Assembly (NCBI GenBank): GCA_017443235.1
Contig: JAFSOV010000010.1
Location: 1-64,000, forward strand
Source of the DNA: Alphaproteobacteria bacterium
GTDB taxonomy: Bacteria > Pseudomonadota > Alphaproteobacteria > Rs-D84
Length of the DNA stretch: 64,000 nt
Reading direction: 5' to 3'
A program made the position numbers and the translations under genes. Shown here piece after piece: positions 1-8,059 of the stretch. Numbering within the stretch: position 1 is the first letter of the stretch; the number at the start of each line of letters is the position of its first letter. The notes under the pieces are model-generated. The model worked only from the letters and a program-made list of their open reading frames with translations. It was not told the DNA's origin and did not search any database.

Positions 1-78
1 CATGGGTGCGCGGATGCGCCAATGTCTACCCCACCGCGTTCCGCGGTCCCCCCCCTTCACAACGTGAAGGGGAATTAA
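1..78 (-). repeat. Dispersed palindromic intergenic repeat, copy A1
   Basis: Read on the minus strand this begins with a short hairpin (CCCCTTCAC / GTGAAGGGG) followed by a GC-rich arm and GGGGTAG. The same order of elements occurs at 23573-23625 on the plus strand, and a diverged version lies at 51279-51340. No reading frame is supported. It looks like a REP-like family between genes; its function is unknown. Confidence 0.6.
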
Positions 79-94
79 AAAAAAGGAACACACA

Positions 95-1549
95 ATGAAC
101 AAAAGATTTTTATTTTGTATATTGGGAATGATTTTAACATTACCGGCATATGCGGATAATCCCGACCTGATGACGCTGATTGGTGCATCATCCGCGGGCA
201 GTAATTATGCCGCAATCAGTAACAGCGGTAATGATATGAACAGCAACGCATCAACGTATAATTTAAGCAGCAGTGATCATAACTCATTCGCGGTTGATTA
301 TGGCAACAGTGGTGTTGTCCGTGGTCACGGCCGATGCAGTACACGCGCCGGTACAGACCCATGGTCAAATGGTACATATGATATAATATCCAGTAATTTT
401 GTTGACAGCCTGACGGATGAAACGGGCAACAGTGGTGCACAGTATTGTTATTGCGGGTTGGACAGTTATACGCCCCAAAATGGCTCTGCCCAGTCTCTGT
501 CTGGTCCGTGGGTGTTCCGCAACGACTACGGGGGCGCGGCCAATTGCGCGGACGGCTGTGCGAACGACTGCGCGAACAGCCTGATGCGCGACGGATCGGC
601 CTCCCTCGCGTTCCGGTCTGCGGTGTTTAATGCGTATGCGCCGTCGTCTTCGGCATCGGGCGATGCAATAACAACCCGAACCTATGTTGATAATTTGTTG
701 TCCGGAAAACAGGCGCGGATTACAACCACCGGCACAAATAAACTTATGACATACGGCGCGTCCGCGGGCGCAACCCCGGGTTCACGTGATATTGTATCAA
801 CACTTGGCACATCCACCACCGCAACAACCGTTCCGGAAACCGGTCCAATTGTCGCCGGTATGGCCAACAAACAAGACATCGTGAACGGCACCGCAGATTA
901 TGTTATGACGGGCACTGGCACGGCGGGCACCGTCGGCGAAAAACCGGTTTACAGTTCAACAAATAATTATTCCAATGCCCTGGTCGAGGCACAAACGGTC
1001 AACACCGCCGCAACGGATGCCGCAAACAGTGAACTGACCTGTGTCGATAACGATTGCCTGCTGTGGCAAATCACAGAGTTGGCTAATCTTAGCAAGTTAC
1101 AAACGAAATTTGATATGACTAATTTGATACAGGTCAATGGTTCGGGTACTTGTTATAAACAAGCATCTGACGGAACATTAAGTACTGGAACCTGTAGTGC
1201 TGAATATACAAATTCAATGCAAAATGGTGACTGGGGAGTAACTTTTGCTATTGATGATGAAAATATAGAGATTAGAGGCATCAGCGTATGTTATTTAGGC
1301 GCGTCAGAAGGATTAGGGACCCGATCGCTTTACCAAGGTTCGATCCAAGCGTATTATGAGGCAGGAAATATGCAAGATGGTGATGGAGCTTGTTATTGTA
1401 AAATAGTAAGCCCGTCAAATTCCGCTTGGATATGGCGACAAAAAATTGCTGGGGGAGCGTATTGTCGATTGACATGTGCAAAAAATTGTGGAACCCTTTT
1501 TAAGAATGATCAAAGTTTTCGTGAAGCGATGATTAATACAATGGAGTAG
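95..1549 (+). CDS. Secreted Cys-rich mosaic protein with YVD motif (YVD family, member 1)
   Basis: This 484-residue protein has a clear Sec signal peptide (hydrophobic residues about 4-18, cleavage after AYA). I do not recognise a named family. A central segment starts with TYVDNLLSGKQ and later has AGTVGEKPVY; matching motifs occur at 31454-31942 and 63758-64000. A Cys-rich module appears twice: CYC, a Trp, GGA-x-C, CA-x-x-C, then an FR-x-A motif, first around residues 115-200 and again at the C-terminus. The last roughly 450 bases are visibly AT-richer than the rest, suggesting a mosaic gene. The ATG follows an AAAGGAA ribosome site. A surface or exported protein is likely; no catalytic motif is visible. 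Confidence 0.75.
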   Translation: MNKRFLFCILGMILTLPAYADNPDLMTLIGASSAGSNYAAISNSGNDMNSNASTYNLSSSDHNSFAVDYGNSGVVRGHGRCSTRAGTDPWSNGTYDIISSNFVDSLTDETGNSGAQYCYCGLDSYTPQNGSAQSLSGPWVFRNDYGGAANCADGCANDCANSLMRDGSASLAFRSAVFNAYAPSSSASGDAITTRTYVDNLLSGKQARITTTGTNKLMTYGASAGATPGSRDIVSTLGTSTTATTVPETGPIVAGMANKQDIVNGTADYVMTGTGTAGTVGEKPVYSSTNNYSNALVEAQTVNTAATDAANSELTCVDNDCLLWQITELANLSKLQTKFDMTNLIQVNGSGTCYKQASDGTLSTGTCSAEYTNSMQNGDWGVTFAIDDENIEIRGISVCYLGASEGLGTRSLYQGSIQAYYEAGNMQDGDGACYCKIVSPSNSAWIWRQKIAGGAYCRLTCAKNCGTLFKNDQSFREAMINTME

Positions 1550-1612
1550 TTATTTTTTATTTTAGGTTTTTTGCTATATTGGACATCGCCAAATTTAGAA
1601 TATTTTGTAGCG

Positions 1613-1639
1613 CCCCGGCATTGTCCGGGGATTTTTATT
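1613..1639 (+). terminator. Rho-independent terminator after the YVD protein
   Basis: A CCCCGG / CCGGGG stem is followed by ATTTTTATT. It sits about 65 bases after the stop of the secreted protein. Confidence 0.75.
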
Positions 1640-1664
1640 CTGTTACCGATATTTCATATCAAAA

Positions 1665-1692
1665 CGTCATCCCGCCGAAAGGCGGGATGACG
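1665..1692. repeat. Perfect palindromic repeat (GTCATCCCG family)
   Basis: CGTCATCCCGCC and GGCGGGATGACG are inverted around GAAA, directly against the mtaB stop codon. A longer composite copy lies at 32033-32109. It may also serve as the mtaB terminator. Confidence 0.65.
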
Positions 1693-1693
1693 A

Positions 1694-2935
1694 CTATATG
1701 GAAACCGTTCCAATCAATACCACACCATCCGTGCCCGTAATATCAACGTCGCAAATGGTGCGGGCGGGGATTGGCACGCCAAGAATTTTCACCGGAATAT
1801 CGTCCGGCGTGCGTGCCATGTTGTCTGATTCCACCAATACCGATGTGCGCGTGCCAACCAAACCCGCCATAAATTCGCGCATATTTTCCGCCGCCGCATC
1901 GGTTATGATTTTTACACGCCGCTTGGATTCGGCGCGCGGAACCTGGTCCGGCATTTGGGCGGCAATTGTGCCGGGGCGGGGCGAATATGGAAACGCATGC
2001 ACCCGCACAGGTTTTAATTCCCGCACCAACGCCAATGTTTCGTTAAACAATTCGTTCGTTTCCCCCGGGAATCCACAGATTATATCCCAACTGAAACTGA
2101 CGCGGCCGTCCGCCAATCGCACCAATTCGCGAACCATGTCCGCCGTGTGCCGTCGCCGCATCGCGCGCAAAATTGTGTCCGAACCCGACTGCATAGAAAG
2201 GTGCAGGTGTGGCATAAACCGCGCGTCAGTTTTCATCATTTCAATAATATCGCGAATTGTCGGCACCGCCGGGTCAACCGAAGACAACCGCAATCGCCGC
2301 AAATCCGGCACGTCCACCAATAATTTCCGGCACAAATCCGCCAACAAAAACGGCCGCCCATCATAATTTTTAACATAAGACGCCGCATCTACACCCGTCA
2401 ATACGACTTCGCCAAAACCATCCGCCGTCGCCCGGCATACATCCGCCAAAATATCATCGTATTCGAACGACACGGCCGGCCCACGCAGAATTCGCGTCAC
2501 GCAATATGTGCAATCGTGATTGCATCCGTTTTGAATCTGCACAAATTTTTTTGATAATCTTTCGTCACCATCAAAGTTCCCCGTGAACGAATTGCCGCAA
2601 CTGTAATTTTCCACTGCACCCAAATATGCATCTAAATTCATCTTTTGATTGTTTGGAATAACGACCACCCCGGGAATTTTTTTGAACAAATCGGGGTTGC
2701 GCGTTGCGCCGCAACCCGTCACGAAAATTGTCGCCCCGGGATTTTCACGGGCAATCTTGCGCACCGTTTGGCCACATTGGCGTTCGGCCTCACCGGTGAC
2801 GGAACAAGTGTTCACAACCAGCCCGCAAATTCCGCGGCCCGCCAACATATTTTTTATCTTTTCGCATTCCAACGCGTTCAGCCGGCAACCGAAAGACAAA
2901 GTTTTTATATCTTTTTTATCATTTTCTGCTTGCAT
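1694..2935 (-). CDS. mtaB: tRNA t6A37 methylthiotransferase MtaB (radical SAM)
   Basis: MtaB-type enzymes convert t6A37 of tRNAs to ms2t6A using two [4Fe-4S] clusters and S-adenosylmethionine. The N-terminal UPF0004 domain has Cys residues in GCRLN, NTCSVT and VTGCGA. The radical-SAM motif is CNHDCTYC, followed by GEVVLTGVD. About 413 residues is normal for MtaB, and the C-terminus suits a short TRAM-like end. An ATG at 2944 is also possible; I prefer 2935 because AAGGA lies eight bases upstream. It is transcribed divergently from rpoZ. tsaB, which acts in making the t6A substrate, is elsewhere in this window. Confidence 0.9.
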   Translation of the reverse strand: MQAENDKKDIKTLSFGCRLNALECEKIKNMLAGRGICGLVVNTCSVTGEAERQCGQTVRKIARENPGATIFVTGCGATRNPDLFKKIPGVVVIPNNQKMNLDAYLGAVENYSCGNSFTGNFDGDERLSKKFVQIQNGCNHDCTYCVTRILRGPAVSFEYDDILADVCRATADGFGEVVLTGVDAASYVKNYDGRPFLLADLCRKLLVDVPDLRRLRLSSVDPAVPTIRDIIEMMKTDARFMPHLHLSMQSGSDTILRAMRRRHTADMVRELVRLADGRVSFSWDIICGFPGETNELFNETLALVRELKPVRVHAFPYSPRPGTIAAQMPDQVPRAESKRRVKIITDAAAENMREFMAGLVGTRTSVLVESDNMARTPDDIPVKILGVPIPARTICDVDITGTDGVVLIGTVSI

Positions 2936-2953
2936 TTTGACCATCCTTGGGGC

Positions 2954-2981
2954 ATTATAGCAGGACGAAAATGCATTTCAA
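2954..2981 (-). promoter_or_regulatory. Promoter of mtaB
   Basis: On the minus strand TTGAAA (2976-2981) and TATAAT (2954-2959) are separated by 16 bases. The predicted start near 2947 gives a leader of at most about a dozen bases. Confidence 0.6.
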
Positions 2982-2994
2982 CAAAGGATTTATA

Positions 2995-3384
2995 ATGGCA
3001 CGCACAACAAATTCTGATACATTACCATTCGTGGAAAGCAGATATGAACTGGGGATGTTGGCATCGCAACGCGTTCGCGATTTGAACGGCGGCGCCACGC
3101 CGGTCGTGGAACGCGGAACCGATAAACCGACCGTGACCGCACTGCGCGAAATCGCCAGTGGCAATTTAGATGTCGCAAACCTGCGCCACGAATTTGTGCA
3201 ATCGTACAAGGAAACGCCGGCCGTTGAAAACGCCGAAGAAACGTTAGAGGTCAACAGTGTTGACCCGGCCCTGCGCGAAATTGATGCAGAATTGGAAGAA
3301 ACTTTGGTTGGTGATGCGCCGGTCGATGCCGCGGAATTGGTCGCCGAAGATGTCGCGGACGATGATGCGGGCGACGAAGAATAA
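2995..3384 (+). CDS. rpoZ: RNA polymerase omega subunit
   Basis: This small subunit assists folding and assembly of the beta' subunit. The N-terminal half carries the family pattern (ESRYELGMLASQRVRDL, then GTDKPTVTALREIASG). The C-terminal third is a strongly acidic tail ending in DDDAGDEE, as seen in some alphaproteobacterial omegas. I chose the ATG at 2995 because AAAGGA lies nine bases upstream and because homology starts at ARTT; an upstream in-frame ATG at 2947 lies in promoter sequence. The protein is 129 residues. tRNA-Ser starts 12 bases after the stop codon and could be cotranscribed. Confidence 0.93.
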   Translation: MARTTNSDTLPFVESRYELGMLASQRVRDLNGGATPVVERGTDKPTVTALREIASGNLDVANLRHEFVQSYKETPAVENAEETLEVNSVDPALREIDAELEETLVGDAPVDAAELVAEDVADDDAGDEE

Positions 3385-3396
3385 TTCATAGAATCC

Positions 3397-3487
3397 GGAG
3401 ATGTCGCATAGTTGGTCTAGTGCGCCACATTGGAAATGTGGTATACGGGCAACCGTATCAAGGGTTCGAATCCCTTCATCTCCGCCA
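3397..3487 (+). tRNA. tRNA-Ser (GGA)
   Basis: GGAGATG pairs with CATCTCC in the acceptor stem. The anticodon loop TTGGAAA gives GGA. A long variable arm typical of class II tRNAs, a GGTTCGAATCC T-arm and an encoded CCA are present. The 3' end appears to be the left boundary of the integrated element. Confidence 0.95.
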
Positions 3488-3495
3488 GTAATATT

Positions 3496-3531
3496 GAACA
3501 TCCCGGAGTAATTCCCCGGGATGTTCTTTTT
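3496..3531 (+). terminator. Terminator after tRNA-Ser
   Basis: GAACATCCCGG and CCGGGATGTTC form a strong stem followed by TTTTT, nine bases after the tRNA CCA. If the island begins at the CCA, this terminator belongs to the island. Confidence 0.85.
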
Positions 3532-3646
3532 CGCCCCGTTTCCGGCGATTTTTACCTACAACATTACCAATGTATATCGCCAAATTTATCAAACCAGCCC
3601 AAATAGCACGCATTGATATACTTTGGTCATTTTCGTTGAGGCACTT

Positions 3647-3940
3647 TTAATGATTTTTGCCTTTAAAACTATAATCTTTTCCATAATTTTGGGCATCCTG
3701 TTTATGAGCCGCCCAATGTGCTTGTTGGTCATGGAACACATACAAATTTGATGGACGATTGTCTTGTTTGTTTCGGTTTATATGATGCACAACTTCACCA
3801 GATTGCAAAGGTCTACCAAGTTTTATTTCTGCCATATGACGATGAACTAGCTGCCCTGAATCTTTGTACACTCTATATCCATTGGCATTAGTATATGTTT
3901 TTGACGTACTGCGAGAATAAGATGCAAATTTATTCCTCAT
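3647..3940 (-). CDS. HNH endonuclease-like protein (phage type)
   Basis: The 97-residue protein has the short HNH_3 pattern: VHRHMAEIKLGRPL, then GEVVHHINRNKQDNRPSNL. The paired His residues and the Asn-rich turn are those of the beta-beta-alpha metal fold of HNH nicking enzymes found in phages. The start with AGAGG eight bases upstream gives MRNKF and an 11-base overlap with the preceding gene; in-frame ATGs at 3964, 3961 and 3946 are less well placed. HNH proteins near packaging genes often assist terminases, but here the terminase lies 10 kb away, so the role is open. Confidence 0.7.
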   Translation of the reverse strand: MRNKFASYSRSTSKTYTNANGYRVYKDSGQLVHRHMAEIKLGRPLQSGEVVHHINRNKQDNRPSNLYVFHDQQAHWAAHKQDAQNYGKDYSFKGKNH

Positions 3941-4610
3941 TTTCATCACCTCTTTTCGCATCAAGCATTTCCACCGGTATTAAATCTAGTAAATTACCAC
4001 TACATTCTGGATAGTGTTTGCATACAATTTCTTTAAAGTCATCTTCTTTGCCATTGTTGTACTCGGACTTCAATCGTCTAACCTTTACTTCCTTAAATGG
4101 AAACCGGTTTCCACAATGTAAGCATTCAACAATTTCATCTGGTTCAAACCCCATACTGTTTTGACGGCATTCATCTATACCATCTTGCCAATCCTGTCCA
4201 GACAATTCTTCATGATAAGGCACATCACTATCCAATGGTTCGTGTGAATATTCTGTTATTTCACGACCATCAGGTGTAAAATTATGCGATATAAAACTTG
4301 TACATCCGTATTCATTATGAACACTTTTTTCCAGAAGTTTTCGAGCTTTTGACTGTTCTGCCTCTGTCGATGTTATTAAATCTTTCCAACCATTAAAACC
4401 GGCCATTTGTGCGATCAGATGTTGCGCATTGCCTAGTTTGAATTCAAAATTTTTATCATCGTCCATTATATCATATTCAAGGAATATGCCAACGATATCA
4501 AAAAACTTTGGTTCGTATTCATAAATATCACCCTCTTCAGAAAGATAGCGGGTTTGGTAGTCTTTAAGCAGATTTTTTGCTTGTAATTTAAAGTAGTCTA
4601 TATTTTTCAT
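3930..4610 (-). CDS. Hypothetical protein with C-terminal zinc-ribbon-like Cys pairs
   Basis: I recognise no named family over the full 226 residues. The first 80 residues (LQAKNLLKDYQTR, then GNAQHLIAQMAGFNGWKDL) resemble a helical module, 'AQH-x-IA-x-x-x-GF-x-x-W', found at the N-terminus of several bacterial ankyrin and toxin-related proteins. The C-terminal third has CLHCG and a later CKHYPEC, which could bind zinc. The start has AAAGGA eight bases upstream. It is translationally coupled to the HNH gene. The leader (4611-4722) contains inverted repeats and a small hairpin beside the ribosome site. Confidence 0.6.
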   Translation of the reverse strand: MKNIDYFKLQAKNLLKDYQTRYLSEEGDIYEYEPKFFDIVGIFLEYDIMDDDKNFEFKLGNAQHLIAQMAGFNGWKDLITSTEAEQSKARKLLEKSVHNEYGCTSFISHNFTPDGREITEYSHEPLDSDVPYHEELSGQDWQDGIDECRQNSMGFEPDEIVECLHCGNRFPFKEVKVRRLKSEYNNGKEDDFKEIVCKHYPECSGNLLDLIPVEMLDAKRGDENEE

Positions 4611-4722
4611 AATATAAATCCTTTACCGCATTTGCGGAGTTGCCCAAGTTCATTATCTAATATTGATTTTGCGTTCGTAGTCTCTTGGCTTAGATAATAA
4701 GCTCGGAGGTTTATATTATTTT
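4611..4722 (-). promoter_or_regulatory. Inverted-repeat leader of the 3930-4610 gene
   Basis: ATTATCTAA and TTAGATAAT (4654-4662 and 4692-4700) form a 9-base inverted repeat. An outer AATATAAA / TTTATATT pair encloses it, and CCGCAAATGCGG forms a hairpin directly upstream of the ribosome site. It may be a structured 5' leader or an operator. No known riboswitch pattern is recognised. Confidence 0.35.
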
Positions 4723-4815
4723 ATTTGTTGGATGATGAAATCTTTACACGAACGGGCTAGCCTTCCAACAGGCATACGCATAATATAACATAAAACAGAT
4801 AAAAAATCAATATGT

Positions 4816-6435
4816 TTATAGATTAAACAGTTTGACTTGATACTCAAAGTCATCTCTTCTTGATGCTTTATCCAAAATATCTCTAACTGCCATATTAATT
4901 TTGCCACTTAATAGTTTATTTACGATTGACGGACTCAGATACGAGAGAGATAAATATTTATAAAATAATCTTGGTGATGTGCGAACAGAACGTATCACAT
5001 TGTCTACATTGCCATCTTGTTCATATAATTCACGATATTTCCATGCGGTGGCAAAGGCTTTTAGAATTAAATGATTATTATCTGTGACATTTAACACTCC
5101 ATTTTTACCACGGTCATAGACTGTATTAACATATTTGCGCAGAAATACTTTTTCAGTAATTGTTATGCTGTTGTCGCCAATTATGTATTCCATTTTGTCT
5201 GTGTTTGGATTCATATAATTTTCAGATACAAATTGTTGCAGTTTCATGCCGTTGGTCGTAATTGTATAAATCAGCTGTTCCTGCGAATACACAACTTTTT
5301 CAACCAATGATTGAATCAAATTACGTTTTTCTGCGAAATTCATATTTGTTATATCAATTCGTTTTAATATGGCGGCCAGGTTTATGGGCAGATTTGACAT
5401 ATCACTGTTAAGAAAATCTGTTATTGTTTTTATAACAATTTCATCAACACGTGCTGCGGTCAGATAGAATCCTTTGGTCGCATAGTAATATGCCGTCTTT
5501 TTACCTTTGCCACTTGTGCGTTGGTTTATAAATTTCACACCATTGTGATTAAATAATTTGCCAGTCAATATATTGGGGGCATGTGTGCTTTGGGATTTAT
5601 TATTCGCATTATTAGCCAGCGCAATTTGGACACGATTAAATAGTTCTGTAGAAATAATCGGCTCGTGTTCGCCTTTGGCAAAAGTGCCTTCTTTTTTATT
5701 TTCAATTTGACCGATATAAACTTTATCCCGCAGAATGCGATGCATACTCATTTTACTAATCGTATTACCACCACGCATCTTTCGTTTTGCTGTTTCCCAA
5801 CGTTTACCAAGTATACCAGTTTGTTTTGCATATTCGGTTAAATCATTTACAGATTGCAGTTCTAGGTATTTCTCAAACAGATGTCGCACTTGTTCTGCTT
5901 CGGTTTGTTTTACTACCAATTTTTTGTTTATCAGGTCATAACCCAAACGTGGCGCACCACCCATCCATAGTCCTTTGGCTTTTGATGCACGGATTTTATC
6001 CCGAACGCGTTCACTTGATACTTCACGTTCAAATTGAGCGAATGATAACAGCATATTAAGTGTTAGTTTACCCATAGATGTACTGGTATCAAATGATTGG
6101 GTAATTGACACAAAATTGGCACCGTATTTTTCAAAATATTTCATCATATTGTGGAAATCCAAGATTGAACGCGATAATCGGTCAACCTTGTAAACAACCA
6201 CGGTATTGACCAAGCCATGCGCCATGTCATCCAACATCTGCTTTAATGCTGGTCGTTCCATAGTTCCGCCTGAAATCGCCGCATCACTGTAAGTTTTATA
6301 ATATTGCCAGCCATTAAACGATTGGGAAGCAATATACGCTTTACAAGACTCTTCTTGGTTTTGCAGAGAATTAAACTCTTGTTCCAATCCATGTTCGGTT
6401 GATTTGCGTGTATAAATAGCGCACTTAATTGTCAT
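4816..6435 (-). CDS. Large serine recombinase (site-specific integrase)
   Basis: This is probably the enzyme that integrated the island. The N-terminal resolvase domain has the catalytic Ser in YTRKSTEHG (Ser12), VYKVDRLSR with the conserved Arg residues, and SFAQFEREVSSERVRDKI leading into helix E. A recombinase domain follows (GGAPRLGYDL, then LRDKVYIGQIENKKEG). The C-terminal 200 residues are the variable DNA-binding tail. At 539 residues it is normal for large serine integrases, though the usual zinc-ribbon Cys cluster is missing. The promoter at 6459-6487 is shared in design with the DUF2924 gene. Such enzymes rarely use tRNA 3' ends, so the link to the tRNA-Ser near-repeat is uncertain. 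Confidence 0.88.
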   Translation of the reverse strand: MTIKCAIYTRKSTEHGLEQEFNSLQNQEESCKAYIASQSFNGWQYYKTYSDAAISGGTMERPALKQMLDDMAHGLVNTVVVYKVDRLSRSILDFHNMMKYFEKYGANFVSITQSFDTSTSMGKLTLNMLLSFAQFEREVSSERVRDKIRASKAKGLWMGGAPRLGYDLINKKLVVKQTEAEQVRHLFEKYLELQSVNDLTEYAKQTGILGKRWETAKRKMRGGNTISKMSMHRILRDKVYIGQIENKKEGTFAKGEHEPIISTELFNRVQIALANNANNKSQSTHAPNILTGKLFNHNGVKFINQRTSGKGKKTAYYYATKGFYLTAARVDEIVIKTITDFLNSDMSNLPINLAAILKRIDITNMNFAEKRNLIQSLVEKVVYSQEQLIYTITTNGMKLQQFVSENYMNPNTDKMEYIIGDNSITITEKVFLRKYVNTVYDRGKNGVLNVTDNNHLILKAFATAWKYRELYEQDGNVDNVIRSVRTSPRLFYKYLSLSYLSPSIVNKLLSGKINMAVRDILDKASRRDDFEYQVKLFNL

Positions 6436-6458
6436 GTTTAACTCCTATATCGCTTGCA

Positions 6459-6487
6459 ATTAGTGCTTGTATTAAGTGATTAGTCAA
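6459..6487 (-). promoter_or_regulatory. Promoter of serine recombinase (twin motif 1)
   Basis: On the minus strand TTGACT (6482-6487) lies 17 bases from ACTAAT (6459-6464). The extended block ATTAACTTGACT-N19-TAATTGC is repeated exactly in layout at 7674-7702. Confidence 0.6.
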
Positions 6488-6497
6488 GTTAATTAGA

Positions 6498-6525
6498 TTG
6501 AAAAAAGCGTAAAAAAACGTATATT
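6498..6525 (+). promoter_or_regulatory. Promoter of the 6545-7243 gene
   Basis: TTGAAA (6498-6503) and TATATT (6520-6525) are separated by 16 bases, 20 bases before the ATG. It is back to back with the recombinase promoter. Confidence 0.5.
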
Positions 6526-6544
6526 TGATACAAAAGGAGTGATT

Positions 6545-7243
6545 ATGAACTTTCTAAGCACAATAGATAAACTTACAAATAATCCTTTAGCAAGGGGAGT
6601 TGAATTTTTTTGGAATAAGTATAAAAAGAAGAAAATAACAATGTTAAGGGAGGTTATTTTATCAGAAATAAGACAAGGAGATTTTTCTAATGTTGATAGT
6701 GATGATTTAGTGGGGATAAGTTACAGATTGCAAAAAGATGCTATGGAAGGAATTGCTAAAAATAATTTGCGCCTACTATGTGCTATGATCGCAGGTTTGC
6801 ATAACAATAATAAATTAACTGCTCAAAACTTTTTAAAATTTGCTCAAATTTTAGAAGGATTAACAGAAGAAGAAATAAAAGTTATCGCTTATGATCTCTG
6901 GCCCATTTTAAACCCTCAACCTAAACATTCTGATGAAACATCAGTGGTTGTTAAAAATGGCGTTACAGAGATATACGAGTGTGAAAATCACAAATTATGG
7001 CGAGAAGACAGAGAAAATTTTATAAAACAACTAAAAATTCCTGCAGATATAAATACTATACGATACGCATTACTACGCACTGGGCTTTACTTTATAAAAG
7101 TTCATACCTCTACAACTGTAGAAATTTATGATGACGGTAGCGGTAATAATGCGGAAAGCCATACGGGTGTAGAATTCAAACAATCAAGTCTTATGGAAGA
7201 ATTAATACCATACATCAAAAATGTCATTTTATGGTTAGATTAA
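6545..7243 (+). CDS. Hypothetical protein, island cargo
   Basis: I do not recognise this 232-residue protein. It is mostly helical in composition in the first 120 residues (FWNKYKKKK, then EEIKVIAYDLWPIL) and more beta-like afterwards (GLYFIKVHTSTTVEIYDDG). No signal peptide or catalytic motif is seen. I start at ATG 6545, six bases after AAAGGAG, rather than at the upstream GTG. It is divergent from the recombinase, and its end overlaps the convergent DUF2924 gene by 20 bases. A regulator or a defence accessory are both possible. Confidence 0.6.
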   Translation: MNFLSTIDKLTNNPLARGVEFFWNKYKKKKITMLREVILSEIRQGDFSNVDSDDLVGISYRLQKDAMEGIAKNNLRLLCAMIAGLHNNNKLTAQNFLKFAQILEGLTEEEIKVIAYDLWPILNPQPKHSDETSVVVKNGVTEIYECENHKLWREDRENFIKQLKIPADINTIRYALLRTGLYFIKVHTSTTVEIYDDGSGNNAESHTGVEFKQSSLMEELIPYIKNVILWLD

Positions 7244-7649
7244 AAAATTTTGGTCCAGACATTTTCATACCTGCTATCTTGGTTGCTACCGCCGACAATG
7301 TGGAATATTTATCGCCGTTATATGAAAAACTGCCATCATCATTGACTAAGATAGTGTATTTTATGCCCTTGAAATATCGTGTTAAAATGGTGCCAGGAAC
7401 AAAATTATACTTATTTGGACATGCATGGTCTAAACATTGTTCAGGATTGTCCTTATATTTACGAATTTTTACCAGATATTTATGCTCAATTCGCAGGTTT
7501 AATCGGTCGCATTGAATATAATACCAAAGTGACCGTATTTGCCGCTTGAATGGATATTGTGAATATTTGGTCCACAATCGCGCCCGTTCATCAAAAGATA
7601 GTGTTTTCAGCTCTTCCATCGTCTTAGGCAGGTTATCTTTATATGACAT
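7224..7649 (-). CDS. DUF2924 family protein
   Basis: This 141-residue protein matches the DUF2924 pattern of alphaproteobacterial mobile elements. A helical N-terminus (LKTLSFDERARLWTKY) precedes PGTILTRYFKGIKYTILV, then GSFSYNGDKYSTLSAVA and the closing MSGPKFFNL. Members commonly sit beside large serine recombinases, as here, though their biochemical role is unknown. The start at 7649 has AAGGAG five bases upstream. Its promoter (7674-7702) has the same conserved layout as that of the recombinase, suggesting joint control. Confidence 0.8.
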   Translation of the reverse strand: MSYKDNLPKTMEELKTLSFDERARLWTKYSQYPFKRQIRSLWYYIQCDRLNLRIEHKYLVKIRKYKDNPEQCLDHACPNKYNFVPGTILTRYFKGIKYTILVNDDGSFSYNGDKYSTLSAVATKIAGMKMSGPKFFNLTIK

Positions 7650-7673
7650 GTCGGCTCCTTTTAACGTCAAGCA

Positions 7674-7702
7674 ATTACCGCTCTAAAAGACTCAGAAGTC
7701 AA
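7674..7702 (-). promoter_or_regulatory. Promoter of DUF2924 gene (twin motif 2)
   Basis: TTGACT (7697-7702) lies 17 bases from GGTAAT (7674-7679) on the minus strand. The flanking ATTAAC and TGC are shared with the recombinase promoter. Confidence 0.6.
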
Positions 7703-7779
7703 GTTAATAAAGATAATAAAATAACTGGACTTTCGTGGGCATATAATCATCAATACGACAACCTTAAAAAGGATTGTCT

Positions 7780-8001
7780 ATGAAGTATAAGCATTTTGAT
7801 GATATCAACCCAAGTAACAAAACAGATTTTATTATGCTCTATTTCGCGGCATGTCGGTCATTAAAGGAATTAGAAGCCGCAATCCGCAGGACCAATGATG
7901 GCAATTTAACTTGTCGCCAAGCATGGCTACTTCGACGCATTCAGCGCAAACTATTTCAAATGGCAGCATTGTGGAAAAACGCACCACGTAAAATATTATA
8001 A
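7780..8001 (+). CDS. Small hypothetical protein, start of the restriction-modification operon
   Basis: The 73-residue basic protein (HFDDINPSNKTDF, then LLRRIQRKLFQMAALWK) resembles no family I can name. The ATG is preceded by AAAGGA with six-base spacing. TATAAT at 7742-7747 could be its -10 box. It lies 58 bases upstream of the Dam-like methylase and could be a controller-like or accessory protein, but no helix-turn-helix is evident. Confidence 0.5.
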   Translation: MKYKHFDDINPSNKTDFIMLYFAACRSLKELEAAIRRTNDGNLTCRQAWLLRRIQRKLFQMAALWKNAPRKIL

Positions 8002-8059
8002 AACACCTTGATTTTATCTGCTATTTTCTTCTAAGATAGCAACAAAGAAAGGATGAGTT

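Noticed and set aside
1698-2366. 222-codon open frame opposite mtaB
   Set aside because: It is a shadow of a well-supported radical-SAM gene and has no family resemblance.
4716-4907. 63-codon open frame at the 3' end of the recombinase
   Set aside because: It overlaps the recombinase in another frame, has no ribosome site, and no recognisable features.
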